From contig DATLYJ010000020.1 of assembly GCA_035574915.1 (NCBI GenBank), positions 1-57,425 on the forward strand: a stretch of 57,425 nucleotides of DNA, given 5' to 3'. Of the stretch, positions 7,422 to 14,338 are shown piece by piece. Positions within the stretch are counted from its first letter, which is position 1, and each line of letters opens with the position of its first letter. A program made the translations under genes and the position numbers. The notes under the pieces are model-generated. The model had not been told where the DNA came from. It saw only the letters and a list, made by a program, of their open reading frames with translations, and searched no databases. This DNA comes from Dehalococcoidia bacterium (GTDB lineage Bacteria > Chloroflexota > Dehalococcoidia > DSTF01 > WHTK01).

Positions 7422-7786
7422 AGCCGCACCTGATCGATCCAACGGCACGCCTGCGGGACATAATCACCAGGGCTCTTTCCGGCTGCGCCTTCGAGCGTTC
7501 CGAGCGCTCGGACCCGGCCATGCTGGTCCTGCACGCCAGGCGAGGCGACGGCAGGCTCGTACACCTGCGCTTCCGTGGCGTAAAGGAGTCGTCCGCCTCC
7601 GCGGAGCCGGAGCCCGGGAGTCCTCTGGCGGTCAAGGGTGTGGGCAGTGCGACGCCGTTCTGGTCGCGCTTCCTGCCGGTCTTCCTCCGCACCGCCTCTC
7701 AAGCCTCGCGTGTTAGGATCGAAGCCGGGGCCGCGAGACTGGAGATCGTGTGCGAGGACGCGGAGTGGTGGGAGGACGGCGCCTAG
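7418..7786 (+). CDS. Hypothetical protein coupled to MutM (122 aa)
   Basis: 122 residues whose ATG overlaps the mutM stop by four bases (ATGA); an ATG nine bases upstream is possible. The N-terminal half has a helix (PTARLRDIITRALSG) and a strand pair (AMLVLHARRGDGRLVHLRFRGV). The C-terminal half has a proline/serine linker, a basic stretch (FWSRFLPVFLRTASQASRVRI) and an acidic end (EIVCEDAEWWEDGA). No domain recognised. Context suggests co-expression with base-excision repair, but function cannot be named. Confidence 0.7.
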   Translation: MKPHLIDPTARLRDIITRALSGCAFERSERSDPAMLVLHARRGDGRLVHLRFRGVKESSASAEPEPGSPLAVKGVGSATPFWSRFLPVFLRTASQASRVRIEAGAARLEIVCEDAEWWEDGA

Positions 7787-7798
7787 GGGCCGGGCCGC

Positions 7799-8605
7799 AT
7801 GGATAGCTTTCCGGTCCGCGGCGACCTGTGCGAGGACTGCGGCCTGGCCGCGCTCGAAGACGACGACTCTACCCGGTGCCCCGCCTGCTTCGAGCGTGAG
7901 CTCTATTCCCTCGACGTCGGTTTCCTCGATAGCTACCGCAAGTTCGGCGCCCGCGGCCGCCTCGTCGTCGCCGAGACCTGCATGCGCGGCCTCGTCCTCG
8001 CTTCGCCCGAGCATCGCAAGGTCCTGGCGATGCAGATCTTCGAGCAGTACGTCCTGGCGATGAGCGACCTCGTGGCCTTGTTCACCGCCCTGATGAACCG
8101 CGACAAAGCCCCGATCATGAAGACCTTCATGGAGTTCCGCCTCGACCACTCGAACGCCATGGAGTTTTTCGAGGCGGTCCAGGCAGTCAGCGACTTCGAC
8201 CTGTGCCGGGCGCTCGGCCTGCCTCTCCCTGCCGAGGTGCCGTCTGCTTGCCCTCACCTCGACAAAGAGGACGCGTACCAGCTCTCCGTCTCCATACACC
8301 ACCTTGTGCAGGACCTCCGCCGGACCACGGAGAAGGGCGGTGCGGCCGCCCTGGCGCTGGCCCAGGTCGCCGGGCAGCTGGGCGGCGCCGTAATCTCCCC
8401 GGACACTTCCTGGCTGGAGGGCGCGCGGCGGCTGCCTCCGGACCAGGTGGCGCTGCTCGTGCTTGATGGGCGCCGCCGCAGCATCCACGTCCAGGCTGTC
8501 TCGGCCGACGAAGACGTGATGGGCCGCGTCGTCGACGCCATCGACAGCGTGACCCGCGCTTCCTCCAACCTCATCTATTCCTATCTGCAGACCAACGATC
8601 TGTGA
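7799..8605 (+). CDS. Hypothetical protein with N-terminal zinc ribbon (268 aa)
   Basis: 268 residues. A short zinc ribbon opens the protein: CEDCG near 11-15 and CPAC near 27-30. The rest is mostly helical and soluble; the region 57-125 (CMRGLVLASPEHRKVLAMQIFEQ and following) resembles an all-helical ferritin-like or DinB-like bundle, though without a clear metal motif. It lies 12 bases after the preceding gene and its stop overlaps the next start (GTGA), placing it in a four-gene unit with mutM. I do not recognise the family; a nucleic-acid or protein-binding role is only suggested by the ribbon. Confidence 0.75.
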   Translation: MDSFPVRGDLCEDCGLAALEDDDSTRCPACFERELYSLDVGFLDSYRKFGARGRLVVAETCMRGLVLASPEHRKVLAMQIFEQYVLAMSDLVALFTALMNRDKAPIMKTFMEFRLDHSNAMEFFEAVQAVSDFDLCRALGLPLPAEVPSACPHLDKEDAYQLSVSIHHLVQDLRRTTEKGGAAALALAQVAGQLGGAVISPDTSWLEGARRLPPDQVALLVLDGRRRSIHVQAVSADEDVMGRVVDAIDSVTRASSNLIYSYLQTNDL

Positions 8606-9057
8606 GGCGGCTGACCTGGCTCGCCGCCGCACTGCTGGTGCTGGCCTTTTCCGGCTGCGTCGACAATTCGATGCGGGCAGACGGGACGCCCCGCGCGCCG
8701 ACGCCGGACCTGGATGCCGGGTTGCGCGGCCTTGCTTCCGGGACGCTGGACCTGCCGCTCGCCGCGGGGGAGACGCGGGACCTGGACCCCGTGAACATGG
8801 CCCTCAACCTCGGCCTCACACCGCCGGCCTGCGCCGACTTCGTGCTCGCCTTCACGTGGCAGGTGCGCTTCCCCCAGCCGGTGACGGACGCCCGCATCCA
8901 CTTCGTCGGCGAGCGCATGGGCGGCACCTTCGAAGTCGGCGGTCCCGGTCCCGCTGGCGAGGCGACGGTGGGCTGCGCCCTTCTGCGCGCGATCAACGAG
9001 GGCCCTGTCGCGGTGGTGGTCCAGATGCGGTTCACGGTCGCGACCTCCCGCCGCTAG
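8602..9057 (+). CDS. Putative lipoprotein
   Basis: 151 residues from a GTG overlapping the previous stop by four bases. Two arginines, a hydrophobic stretch (LTWLAAALLVLAF) and SGC near 17-19 form a lipoprotein signal; Cys19 would be lipidated. The mature part has no known domain. It contains two further cysteines (near 77 and 125) that could pair, and strand-rich segments (TWQVRFPQPVTDARIHFVGE). Probably an exported lipid-anchored protein of unknown role, translated together with the upstream genes. Confidence 0.72.
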   Translation: MRRLTWLAAALLVLAFSGCVDNSMRADGTPRAPTPDLDAGLRGLASGTLDLPLAAGETRDLDPVNMALNLGLTPPACADFVLAFTWQVRFPQPVTDARIHFVGERMGGTFEVGGPGPAGEATVGCALLRAINEGPVAVVVQMRFTVATSRR

Positions 9058-9199
9058 GCCTCCCGCGCCTTGCCCCGCGCGGCGGAAGCCCTCGCTTCAC
9101 CGCCGCGGCCTCTTCGCCCGGTCCGGGGAACGCGCGCCTAGATTCAACAATGACGCTGGACTCTGGAACGAAGGGTGAGCGTCGCAGCATACTTCGCCC

Positions 9200-10201
9200 A
9201 TGCCTGCGTCCGTCCGCCGTCTCGACAGCATCACGGACGTCAGCGGCCTGAAGGTCGGCCACTGGACTGACCGGCGCGCCGCCACCGGCTGCACCGTCGT
9301 CCTCTGCGAGCGCGGCGCGGTGCCCGGCGTCGACGTGCGCGGCGCTGCCCCCGGCAGCCGCGAGACCGACCTCATGCGCCCCGGCGCCCTGGTGGACCAG
9401 GTCCACGCCGTGCTGCTCACCGGCGGCAGCGCCTTCGGCCTCGACGCTGCCACGGGGGTAATGCGCTGGTGCGAGGAGCGCGGCATCGGTTACCGCTTCG
9501 GCGGCGCCTGCGTCCCCATCGTGGGCGCCGCGGTCCTCTTCGACCTCGGCATCGGCCGCGGTGCTGTCCGTCCGGACGCAGCCGCCGGTTACGCCGCCTG
9601 CCGGGCGGCGCGCTCCGGCCGCATCCCGGAAGGCAGCGTGGGCGCCGGGACGGGCGCGACCGTCGCGAAGCTGGGAGGCCCGGGCACGAGCCTCAAGGGA
9701 GGCATCGGGACGGCCAGCGAGGACGCCGGGAGCGGCATCGTGGTCGCCGCCCTCGTCGCCGTGAACGCGGCCGGCGAGGTCGTGGACAGCACCGATGGCA
9801 GCATCGTAGCCGGCTCACGCTCGGCCGGCGGCGGCTTCGCTCCCGCATACGACATCATCCGTCGCGGCGCCGAGCCGCCTCCGCCCGGCGAAAACACGAC
9901 TATCGGTGTCGTTGCCACGAACGCGCGGCTGACGAAGGAGCAGGCGAACCGGCTCGCCGCCGTCGCCCACGACGGCCTCGCGCGCGCGATCCGGCCAGTA
10001 CACACGATGTCAGACGGAGACACCATCTTTTCCCTTGCCACCGGCGATGTCGACCTGCCGCCTCGCGGCCAGCGCGCCATCGAGGCCCTGGGGGCGCTCG
10101 CCGTCGAGCGGGCGATCGTGAAGGCGGTGCGCGCCGCGAAGGGCCTCGCCGGCGTGCCGTCCGCCGCCGAGTGGCTCGCCGACCGCCCGTTCCGGGCGTG
10201 A
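9200..10201 (+). CDS. P1 family (S58, DmpA-like) peptidase
   Basis: 333 residues. Family marks are SITDVSGLKVGHWTD near 10-24, GCTVVL near 30-35, LLTGGSAFGLDAATGVM near 72-88 and GTGATVAKLGG near 150-160. The autocatalytic cleavage site is most likely Asn232-Thr233 in GENTTIGVVATN, leaving Thr as the N-terminal nucleophile. Established family role: self-processing aminopeptidases and beta-peptidases. No signal peptide is visible. A CATACT box (9188-9193) ends six bases before the ATG, so the message is probably leaderless. It lies alone, 142 bases after the lipoprotein gene. Confidence 0.92.
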   Translation: MPASVRRLDSITDVSGLKVGHWTDRRAATGCTVVLCERGAVPGVDVRGAAPGSRETDLMRPGALVDQVHAVLLTGGSAFGLDAATGVMRWCEERGIGYRFGGACVPIVGAAVLFDLGIGRGAVRPDAAAGYAACRAARSGRIPEGSVGAGTGATVAKLGGPGTSLKGGIGTASEDAGSGIVVAALVAVNAAGEVVDSTDGSIVAGSRSAGGGFAPAYDIIRRGAEPPPPGENTTIGVVATNARLTKEQANRLAAVAHDGLARAIRPVHTMSDGDTIFSLATGDVDLPPRGQRAIEALGALAVERAIVKAVRAAKGLAGVPSAAEWLADRPFRA

Positions 10202-10219
10202 GGCGCGGTAGCAGGCGGC

Positions 10220-10240
10220 GCCCGCGTCCGTAGCGCGGGC
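10220..10240 (+). terminator. Weak hairpin after the peptidase gene
   Basis: 7-bp GC stem (10220-10226 with 10234-10240) and a seven-base loop, 18 bases after the stop, no T run. Possible terminator. Confidence 0.3.
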
Positions 10241-10293
10241 TCGGGGGATTACGTATTCCTACGCATATCACGCTCGCCCGCCGGCGGCGGCGC

Positions 10294-10299
10294 TATAAT
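10294..10299 (+). promoter_or_regulatory. TATAAT -10 box, first hydrolase-LuxR gene
   Basis: Perfect TATAAT ten bases before the ATG. The same box at the same distance precedes the duplicate gene. No good -35 seen. Confidence 0.6.
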
Positions 10300-10309
10300 C
10301 GCGGCTACG

Positions 10310-11347
10310 ATGCAGGCTCCTGCGGTCAGGTACGCGCGAACTTCTGACGGGTTCGCCATCGCCTACACGGTCGCCGGAAACGGCCCGCCATTTGTCTTCA
10401 TGCCCTGGCCGTTCAGCCACCGCGGGTTGTGGTGGCAATCAGTTTTCGGGGGGCCGATTTCCGTAGCCCTCGCTCGGCGCTTTCGCCTCGTCCAGTACGA
10501 CGCGCGTGGGCAGGGTATGTCGAGCCGCGGCCTCCCCGAAGACCACTCGCTCGATGACTACCTCCTGGACCTCGAGGCGGTTGTCGACCACCTGGGCCTG
10601 GATCGTTTCGTCCTTTATGGCGGACCTGTCTCCTCCCACGTCGCGGTCCGCTACGCGAGCACGAACCCGCACCGCGTGCGGGCCCTTGTGCTTGGCGACG
10701 TCACGGTACGAGGCGCCTGGGGTGGCGAGATCCCCGAATTCGACCAGCTCATGCGGCGTGACTGGGAGCTCTTCCTCCATACGATTGCCTCGAGCTTCTC
10801 CCTCTATGGAGCACCGGTTGAACTGAGCTATTGGCGCGAGTCCACGACTCAGGAAGACTGCATGCGGATGGGCAGGGCAGCGGCAGCTTCCGACATTTCT
10901 GCGCTTCTTCCCGCCCTAGCGGTTCCCACCCTCATCATCAACACCCGCCGCCTCAGGGAGGACAGCCCGGTAACCGCCCTGGCGAAGCAAGGACAAGCCA
11001 TAGCCACGGCGATCCCCGATGCGCGCCTCATACTCGTCGATGGCTTTGCCCGTTGCTGGTACTCCACCGGGACGGAGCCGCCGCAAGCTGTCCAGCTCAT
11101 CGAGGACTTCCTGCGCGGCCTGCCGGAAGCTGACCGCTCGCCCTGGCCGGTCGCCCCCGGCCTCTCCTCGCGCCAGCGAGAAGTCCTGGAGCTCCTCGCC
11201 GAGGGTAAGACCAACCGCGAAATCGCCGAGGAACTGGTCCTGAGCGAGCGCACCGTGCAGCGGCACGTCGCCGACATCTACGCCCGTATCGGCGCCCGCA
11301 ACCGCGCGGAAGCCACCGCTTTCGTGCATCGGCGCGCGGTCGGGTAG
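10310..11347 (+). CDS. Alpha/beta-hydrolase-like sensor with LuxR HTH (copy 1)
   Basis: 345 residues. Residues about 1-270 follow the alpha/beta-hydrolase plan (FVFMPWPFSHRGLWW oxyanion region, VQYDARGQGMS near 61-71, VVDHLGLDRFVLYG before the elbow). At the nucleophile elbow the sequence is G104-G-P106-V-S108-S-H, so the usual Ser of GxSxG is Pro. Residues about 285-338 are a LuxR-type HTH: LSSRQREVLELLAEGKTNRE and LSERTVQRHVADIYARIGA. I infer a transcription factor whose hydrolase fold senses a ligand rather than cuts it. Its downstream neighbour is a duplicate. Confidence 0.88.
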   Translation: MQAPAVRYARTSDGFAIAYTVAGNGPPFVFMPWPFSHRGLWWQSVFGGPISVALARRFRLVQYDARGQGMSSRGLPEDHSLDDYLLDLEAVVDHLGLDRFVLYGGPVSSHVAVRYASTNPHRVRALVLGDVTVRGAWGGEIPEFDQLMRRDWELFLHTIASSFSLYGAPVELSYWRESTTQEDCMRMGRAAAASDISALLPALAVPTLIINTRRLREDSPVTALAKQGQAIATAIPDARLILVDGFARCWYSTGTEPPQAVQLIEDFLRGLPEADRSPWPVAPGLSSRQREVLELLAEGKTNREIAEELVLSERTVQRHVADIYARIGARNRAEATAFVHRRAVG

Positions 11348-11351
11348 CGGC

Positions 11352-11357
11352 TATAAT
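11352..11357 (+). promoter_or_regulatory. TATAAT -10 box, second hydrolase-LuxR gene
   Basis: Perfect TATAAT four bases after the first copy's stop codon and ten bases before the second copy's ATG, so each copy has its own promoter. Confidence 0.6.
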
Positions 11358-11367
11358 CACGTCCACG

Positions 11368-12453
11368 ATGGAGCCGCCGCCCGTCCAGTACGTCCGCACG
11401 CCGGATGGCTTCGACATCGCCTACACGGTCTCTGGCCAGGGCCTGCCCTTCGTATTCATGCCCTGGCCCTTCAGCCACCGCGACCTGTGGTGGCAGTCAG
11501 TTTTCGGGGGGCCGATTTCCGAGGCGCTGGCGCAGCGCTTCCGCCTGGTCCAGTACGACAGCCGCGGCCAGGGCATGTCCACTCGCGGCCTCCCCGAAGA
11601 CCACTCGCTCGATGACTACCTCACCGACCTCGAGGCGGTCGTCGACCGGCTGCGGCTCGACCGCTTCATTCTGTTCGGTTGCCCGGTCTTCGGCCACGTC
11701 GCCGTCAAGTACGCCGTCCGCCGCCCCGAGCGCCTTCTGGCTCTGGTCATCGCCAACATCCTGGCGACCTCCGGCGCGCCTGTGGCTCCGCTGATTGCTG
11801 AAATGGCGCGGCGGGACTGGGATGCCTTCATCTACACGGTCGCCGCCTCGTTTTCGGTTGCTGGCGCGCCAATCGAGACCTCCTACTGGCGCGTCGCCAC
11901 GAGTCGCGAGGACTTTCTCCTAATGGATGCCGCCGGCCGCGCCTCCAGAATCGACGACTTGCTGCCGCAGATAACGGTGCCGACCTTCGTGGGGACCAAT
12001 CGCTTTCTCCGCGATGGTGTTACGCCAAACGCCGTGTTCGCCGCGAGCCAGAGAGTAGCAGCTATGGTCCCCAACGCGCGATTGGACATCGCCGAGACCG
12101 ACGGCGCAGTCCTGCTGCCAGACGAGACGGGAGTCCCGCCCCTCGTACGCAGGATCGAGGCCTTCCTACACGACGTCGGCGTCCTGACGGCGGCAACCGC
12201 CACGCCCGCGAGTGACGAAGCCACGGGCGCGGGCCCCGACGCGGGTCTGGCCGACCATGGCCTCTCGCCACGTCAGCGGGAGGTCCTTCGTCTCGTGGCC
12301 GAAGGCAAGACGAACCGCGAAATCGCCGAGGACTTGGTCCTGAGCGAGCGCACCGTCCAGCGGCACGTCGCCGACATCTATGCCCGTATCGGCGCCCGTA
12401 ACCGCGCCGAGGCGACCGCGATCGCCCTGGGCGGGTCTTTCACCGCGCCCTAG
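11368..12453 (+). CDS. Alpha/beta-hydrolase-like sensor with LuxR HTH (copy 2)
   Basis: 361 residues with the same order as copy 1: hydrolase-like domain (about 1-265), a longer Ala/Thr-rich linker (TAATATPASDEATGAG, near 275-290), then the LuxR HTH (LSPRQREVLRLVAEGKTNRE, LSERTVQRHVADIYARIGA). The elbow reads G104-C-P106-V-F-G, so the nucleophile is again replaced by Pro. HTH helices are almost identical to copy 1, implying overlapping DNA targets, while the central hydrolase part differs, implying different ligands. Starts 20 bases after copy 1 with its own -10 box. Confidence 0.88.
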   Translation: MEPPPVQYVRTPDGFDIAYTVSGQGLPFVFMPWPFSHRDLWWQSVFGGPISEALAQRFRLVQYDSRGQGMSTRGLPEDHSLDDYLTDLEAVVDRLRLDRFILFGCPVFGHVAVKYAVRRPERLLALVIANILATSGAPVAPLIAEMARRDWDAFIYTVAASFSVAGAPIETSYWRVATSREDFLLMDAAGRASRIDDLLPQITVPTFVGTNRFLRDGVTPNAVFAASQRVAAMVPNARLDIAETDGAVLLPDETGVPPLVRRIEAFLHDVGVLTAATATPASDEATGAGPDAGLADHGLSPRQREVLRLVAEGKTNREIAEDLVLSERTVQRHVADIYARIGARNRAEATAIALGGSFTAP

Positions 12454-12481
12454 CGACGCCTCGTTTGGGCAGAAGTACCCA

Positions 12482-12503
12482 GGCTGCCAGGCCGAGGGCA
12501 GCC
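12482..12503 (+). terminator. Possible terminator after copy 2
   Basis: 7-bp stem GGCTGCC (12482-12488) with GGCAGCC (12497-12503). A CTCTTTT run follows about 15 bases later, too far for a classical terminator. Confidence 0.35.
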
Positions 12504-12574
12504 CGGCTTGGGCATCTCTTTTGCGCATTTCGGCGCACGACACGCCGGGTCTCCTCTTCTAGCCTCCTAAATGC

Positions 12575-12652
12575 GGCGGGCCGAGAGGCCACCGCCCGGA
12601 TGCGATGCCGACCACGCTCCGGCCGGGGGTGGTCGGCGCGCTCCGGCCCGCC
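12575..12652 (+). ncRNA. Candidate structured leader RNA of the cupin gene
   Basis: An 8-bp closing helix (GGCGGGCC 12575-12582 with GGCCCGCC 12645-12652) encloses a second perfect 9-bp helix (GCCGACCAC 12607-12615 with GTGGTCGGC 12629-12637) and an unpaired or weakly paired 24-base segment (12583-12606). The element ends 30 bases before the ATG of the cupin gene and leaves its ribosome binding site free. It does not match a riboswitch class I can recall. High G+C favours chance helices, but two nested perfect ones are notable. It could instead end upstream transcription. Confidence 0.35.
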
Positions 12653-12682
12653 TGCAGATAGCAAAGACAGGAGCAATTGAAG

Positions 12683-13696
12683 ATGAGCAGCGAGAGCACA
12701 AATCGGGAATGGGAGCGCAAGAGGAGGGCGCGCCACCGGCCGCCCCGGCTTTCCGGGCGAGGCCTGCGCTGGAAGGGGCTTGCTGTACTGGCGTCCGCGG
12801 GCGTGTTCGCCGCCACGCTCGCCTGGTCCGCTGGCACCGCGCGGGCGGAGGACCCGCCCCCGCCGCCTCTGCGCGTGACCGTTTCCGCCAGCATCAACTT
12901 CACGGACGCGCCGCGGCAATACGACATCGTGCAAGCCCTGCTCGAGTTCGCGCCGGGCGCGGCCACGCCATCCCACCGCGTGAACGGCAGAGGCCTCTTC
13001 ACCGTCCTCTCGGGCGAAATTACGCGCGTCGAGGACGATGGTGGTACGTCCGTCTTTCGCGGAGGCCAGACCTTCTCTGAACTGAGCGGCGACAAGTTCG
13101 ACGTCGACATGAACCGCGGCTCCGCTCCGGCGCGCTTGCTCGCGACGCTCCTGGTGCAGCCGGGCGCGGAACCTCTGATTATCAACCCGAGTGCGCCGCC
13201 GCCGAGGCTCGAGCCGCGCTTCGTTGCCGCCGCGCGCACCACGGTTGGGACGATACCCGCGGCCTTCACCCTGAGCCACGGCATCCTCGAGTTGCAGCCA
13301 GGCTGGTCGGCGGCCCTTCACACACACGACGGCTGGAGCATCGCAACCGGCCTCACAGGTCCCGTGCCCACGAATCTGGTGAACGGAGTGCCGCAGGGGG
13401 CCAGCTTCGCCCACGGTCCCAACGACCTGCATGAGGCCTCGTACGCGGGGCCGGGCGTCTCGACGGCCATGTTCGCTTCGGTCGGGCCAACGGGCGCGCC
13501 CGCTTCTCGCCCCGTGACCACCGGGCCCGCGCCGGCCCAGACCATCCGGCCGCCCAGCACCGGCGACGCCGGCCTCGCCGGGTCCCCGGGAAGGATACCC
13601 GCGGGCATTCTGCTGGGCGCCGCCCTCTGCATCGGGCTCGGCGCGGCGCCCCTCTTGCGACGCATCTCGGCTCACCTGTCAAGGAGGTGCCCTTGA
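12683..13696 (+). CDS. Exported double-cupin protein with C-terminal membrane anchor
   Basis: 337 residues from the ATG at 12683 (AGGAG about ten bases upstream; a TTG six bases earlier would be too close to it). A basic N-terminus and hydrophobic stretch (LAVLASAGVFAATLAW, near 32-47) ending in ARAED form a signal peptide. Two cupin-like repeats follow: YDIVQALLEFAPGAATPSHR (near 78-97) and FTLSHGILELQPGWSAALHT (near 193-212), each with His residues that could bind metal. A PPSTGDAGL motif near 292-300, a hydrophobic helix and a basic end resemble a wall-sorting or membrane-anchoring tail. Its TTGA end overlaps the Cys-rich microprotein start. Confidence 0.78.
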   Translation: MSSESTNREWERKRRARHRPPRLSGRGLRWKGLAVLASAGVFAATLAWSAGTARAEDPPPPPLRVTVSASINFTDAPRQYDIVQALLEFAPGAATPSHRVNGRGLFTVLSGEITRVEDDGGTSVFRGGQTFSELSGDKFDVDMNRGSAPARLLATLLVQPGAEPLIINPSAPPPRLEPRFVAAARTTVGTIPAAFTLSHGILELQPGWSAALHTHDGWSIATGLTGPVPTNLVNGVPQGASFAHGPNDLHEASYAGPGVSTAMFASVGPTGAPASRPVTTGPAPAQTIRPPSTGDAGLAGSPGRIPAGILLGAALCIGLGAAPLLRRISAHLSRRCP

Positions 13697-13755
13697 TCCG
13701 GCGTCGCAGCCCGATCAGCTGCAACACCTGCCCTTGCGTTTTCACTGCCGGCTAA
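13693..13755 (+). CDS. Cys-rich microprotein (20 aa)
   Basis: A 20-residue ORF starting at TTG, with an excellent AAGGAGG (13681-13687) five bases upstream and a four-base overlap (TTGA) with the cupin gene's stop. The product begins with a basic segment (IRRRSP) and carries SCNTCPC, three cysteines in a C-x2-C-P-C array suited to copper, zinc or iron-sulfur binding. The perfect Shine-Dalgarno site serves no other visible start, which is the main support. It could be a leader peptide or small metal-binding peptide. Too short for homology arguments. Confidence 0.5.
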   Translation: MIRRRSPISCNTCPCVFTAG

Positions 13756-13876
13756 GCCATCGCAATCCGGCGAAGGGTTCGGGAAGGCGCCAGGAAGGTC
13801 GAAGCAAGGGGTGCCGAGCCAGGATGGGCCTGCTCTGGCCTCAGCCGGCGGAGGGGTAAACAGCTCGGGAGGTGCA

Positions 13877-13969
13877 ATGACAGGAACAGCTCTGAACAGA
13901 GGCGCCCTTTCCCTGGTCGGGACGAGCGCCGCCAGCAACCACCAGTCGATAGGAAGGAGACTTCAGTGA
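13877..13969 (+). CDS. Possible 30-residue ORF coupled to the secreted protein
   Basis: ATG ORF with GGGAGG four to five bases upstream, ending in GTGA so that its stop overlaps the GTG start of the next gene by four bases. The product is polar with one hydrophobic patch (GALSLVGTS) and a basic end (SIGRRLQ). No cysteines or motif. The ribosome site plus overlap argue for translation, perhaps as a leader peptide that couples ribosomes to the secreted protein gene. The next gene also has its own site (GAAGGAGA), so coupling is not required. Confidence 0.4.
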   Translation: MTGTALNRGALSLVGTSAASNHQSIGRRLQ

Positions 13970-14262
13970 AAGCAATCTTGAGAACGCTTACTCTCACGGC
14001 CGCAATCAGCGCTGGGGCGCTGGTAGCCGGCCTGCTCAGCCACGCGAACCCCGCCTTCGCTGACCCGCCCGAGCCTTCGGCCGCGAGCTGCATGGGGCTC
14101 GAGGCGTCGGCGATATCCCCGCCCGGCTCGTCGGCCGAACCTGGCGCGGAGGACGGGATGCGAGGCGTCTCGAAGATCTTCCATCAGTTCGGTCTCACCG
14201 GCTCGTTCGCTCACGCCCACCTGGGAACGCACGAGGCGTGCGACGAGGCGCTCCTGCCGTAA
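13966..14262 (+). CDS. Small secreted protein (98 aa)
   Basis: 98 residues from GTG with GAAGGAGA seven bases upstream. A clear signal peptide (KAILRTLTLTAAISAGALVA, cleavage after NPAFA near 31) leaves a mature protein of about 67 residues. It holds two cysteines (near 42 and 92) that could form a disulfide, and a His cluster toward the end (FHQFGLTGSFAHAHLGTHEAC). The His/Cys pattern suggests metal binding outside the cytoplasm. Not a family I recognise. Flanked by a membrane protein with paired HxxEH motifs, so the two may act together. Confidence 0.7.
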   Translation: MKAILRTLTLTAAISAGALVAGLLSHANPAFADPPEPSAASCMGLEASAISPPGSSAEPGAEDGMRGVSKIFHQFGLTGSFAHAHLGTHEACDEALLP

Positions 14263-14269
14263 CTCGGCG

Positions 14270-14307
14270 GTCCGGGAGGCGACGCCGAACAGCGCCGCCT
14301 CCCGGAC
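14270..14307 (+). terminator. Strong hairpin after the secreted protein gene
   Basis: Perfect 12-bp stem (14270-14281 with 14296-14307) with a 14-base loop, eight bases after the stop codon, no T run. It may end transcription partially or protect the 3' end of the upstream message. Confidence 0.5.
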
Positions 14308-14338
14308 TCTCGGGCCGGATCACTCAGGGAGACCGGTG

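Larger units (their letters stand above)
10310..12453 (+). repeat. Tandem gene duplication
   Basis: Two neighbouring genes (10310-11347 and 11368-12453) are collinear over their whole length and share long identical DNA runs, for example around 10440/11498, 10528/11586 and 11213/12310. The promoters match too (TATAAT ten bases before each ATG). Segments between, such as positions about 150-270 of the proteins, have diverged. Confidence 0.85.
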
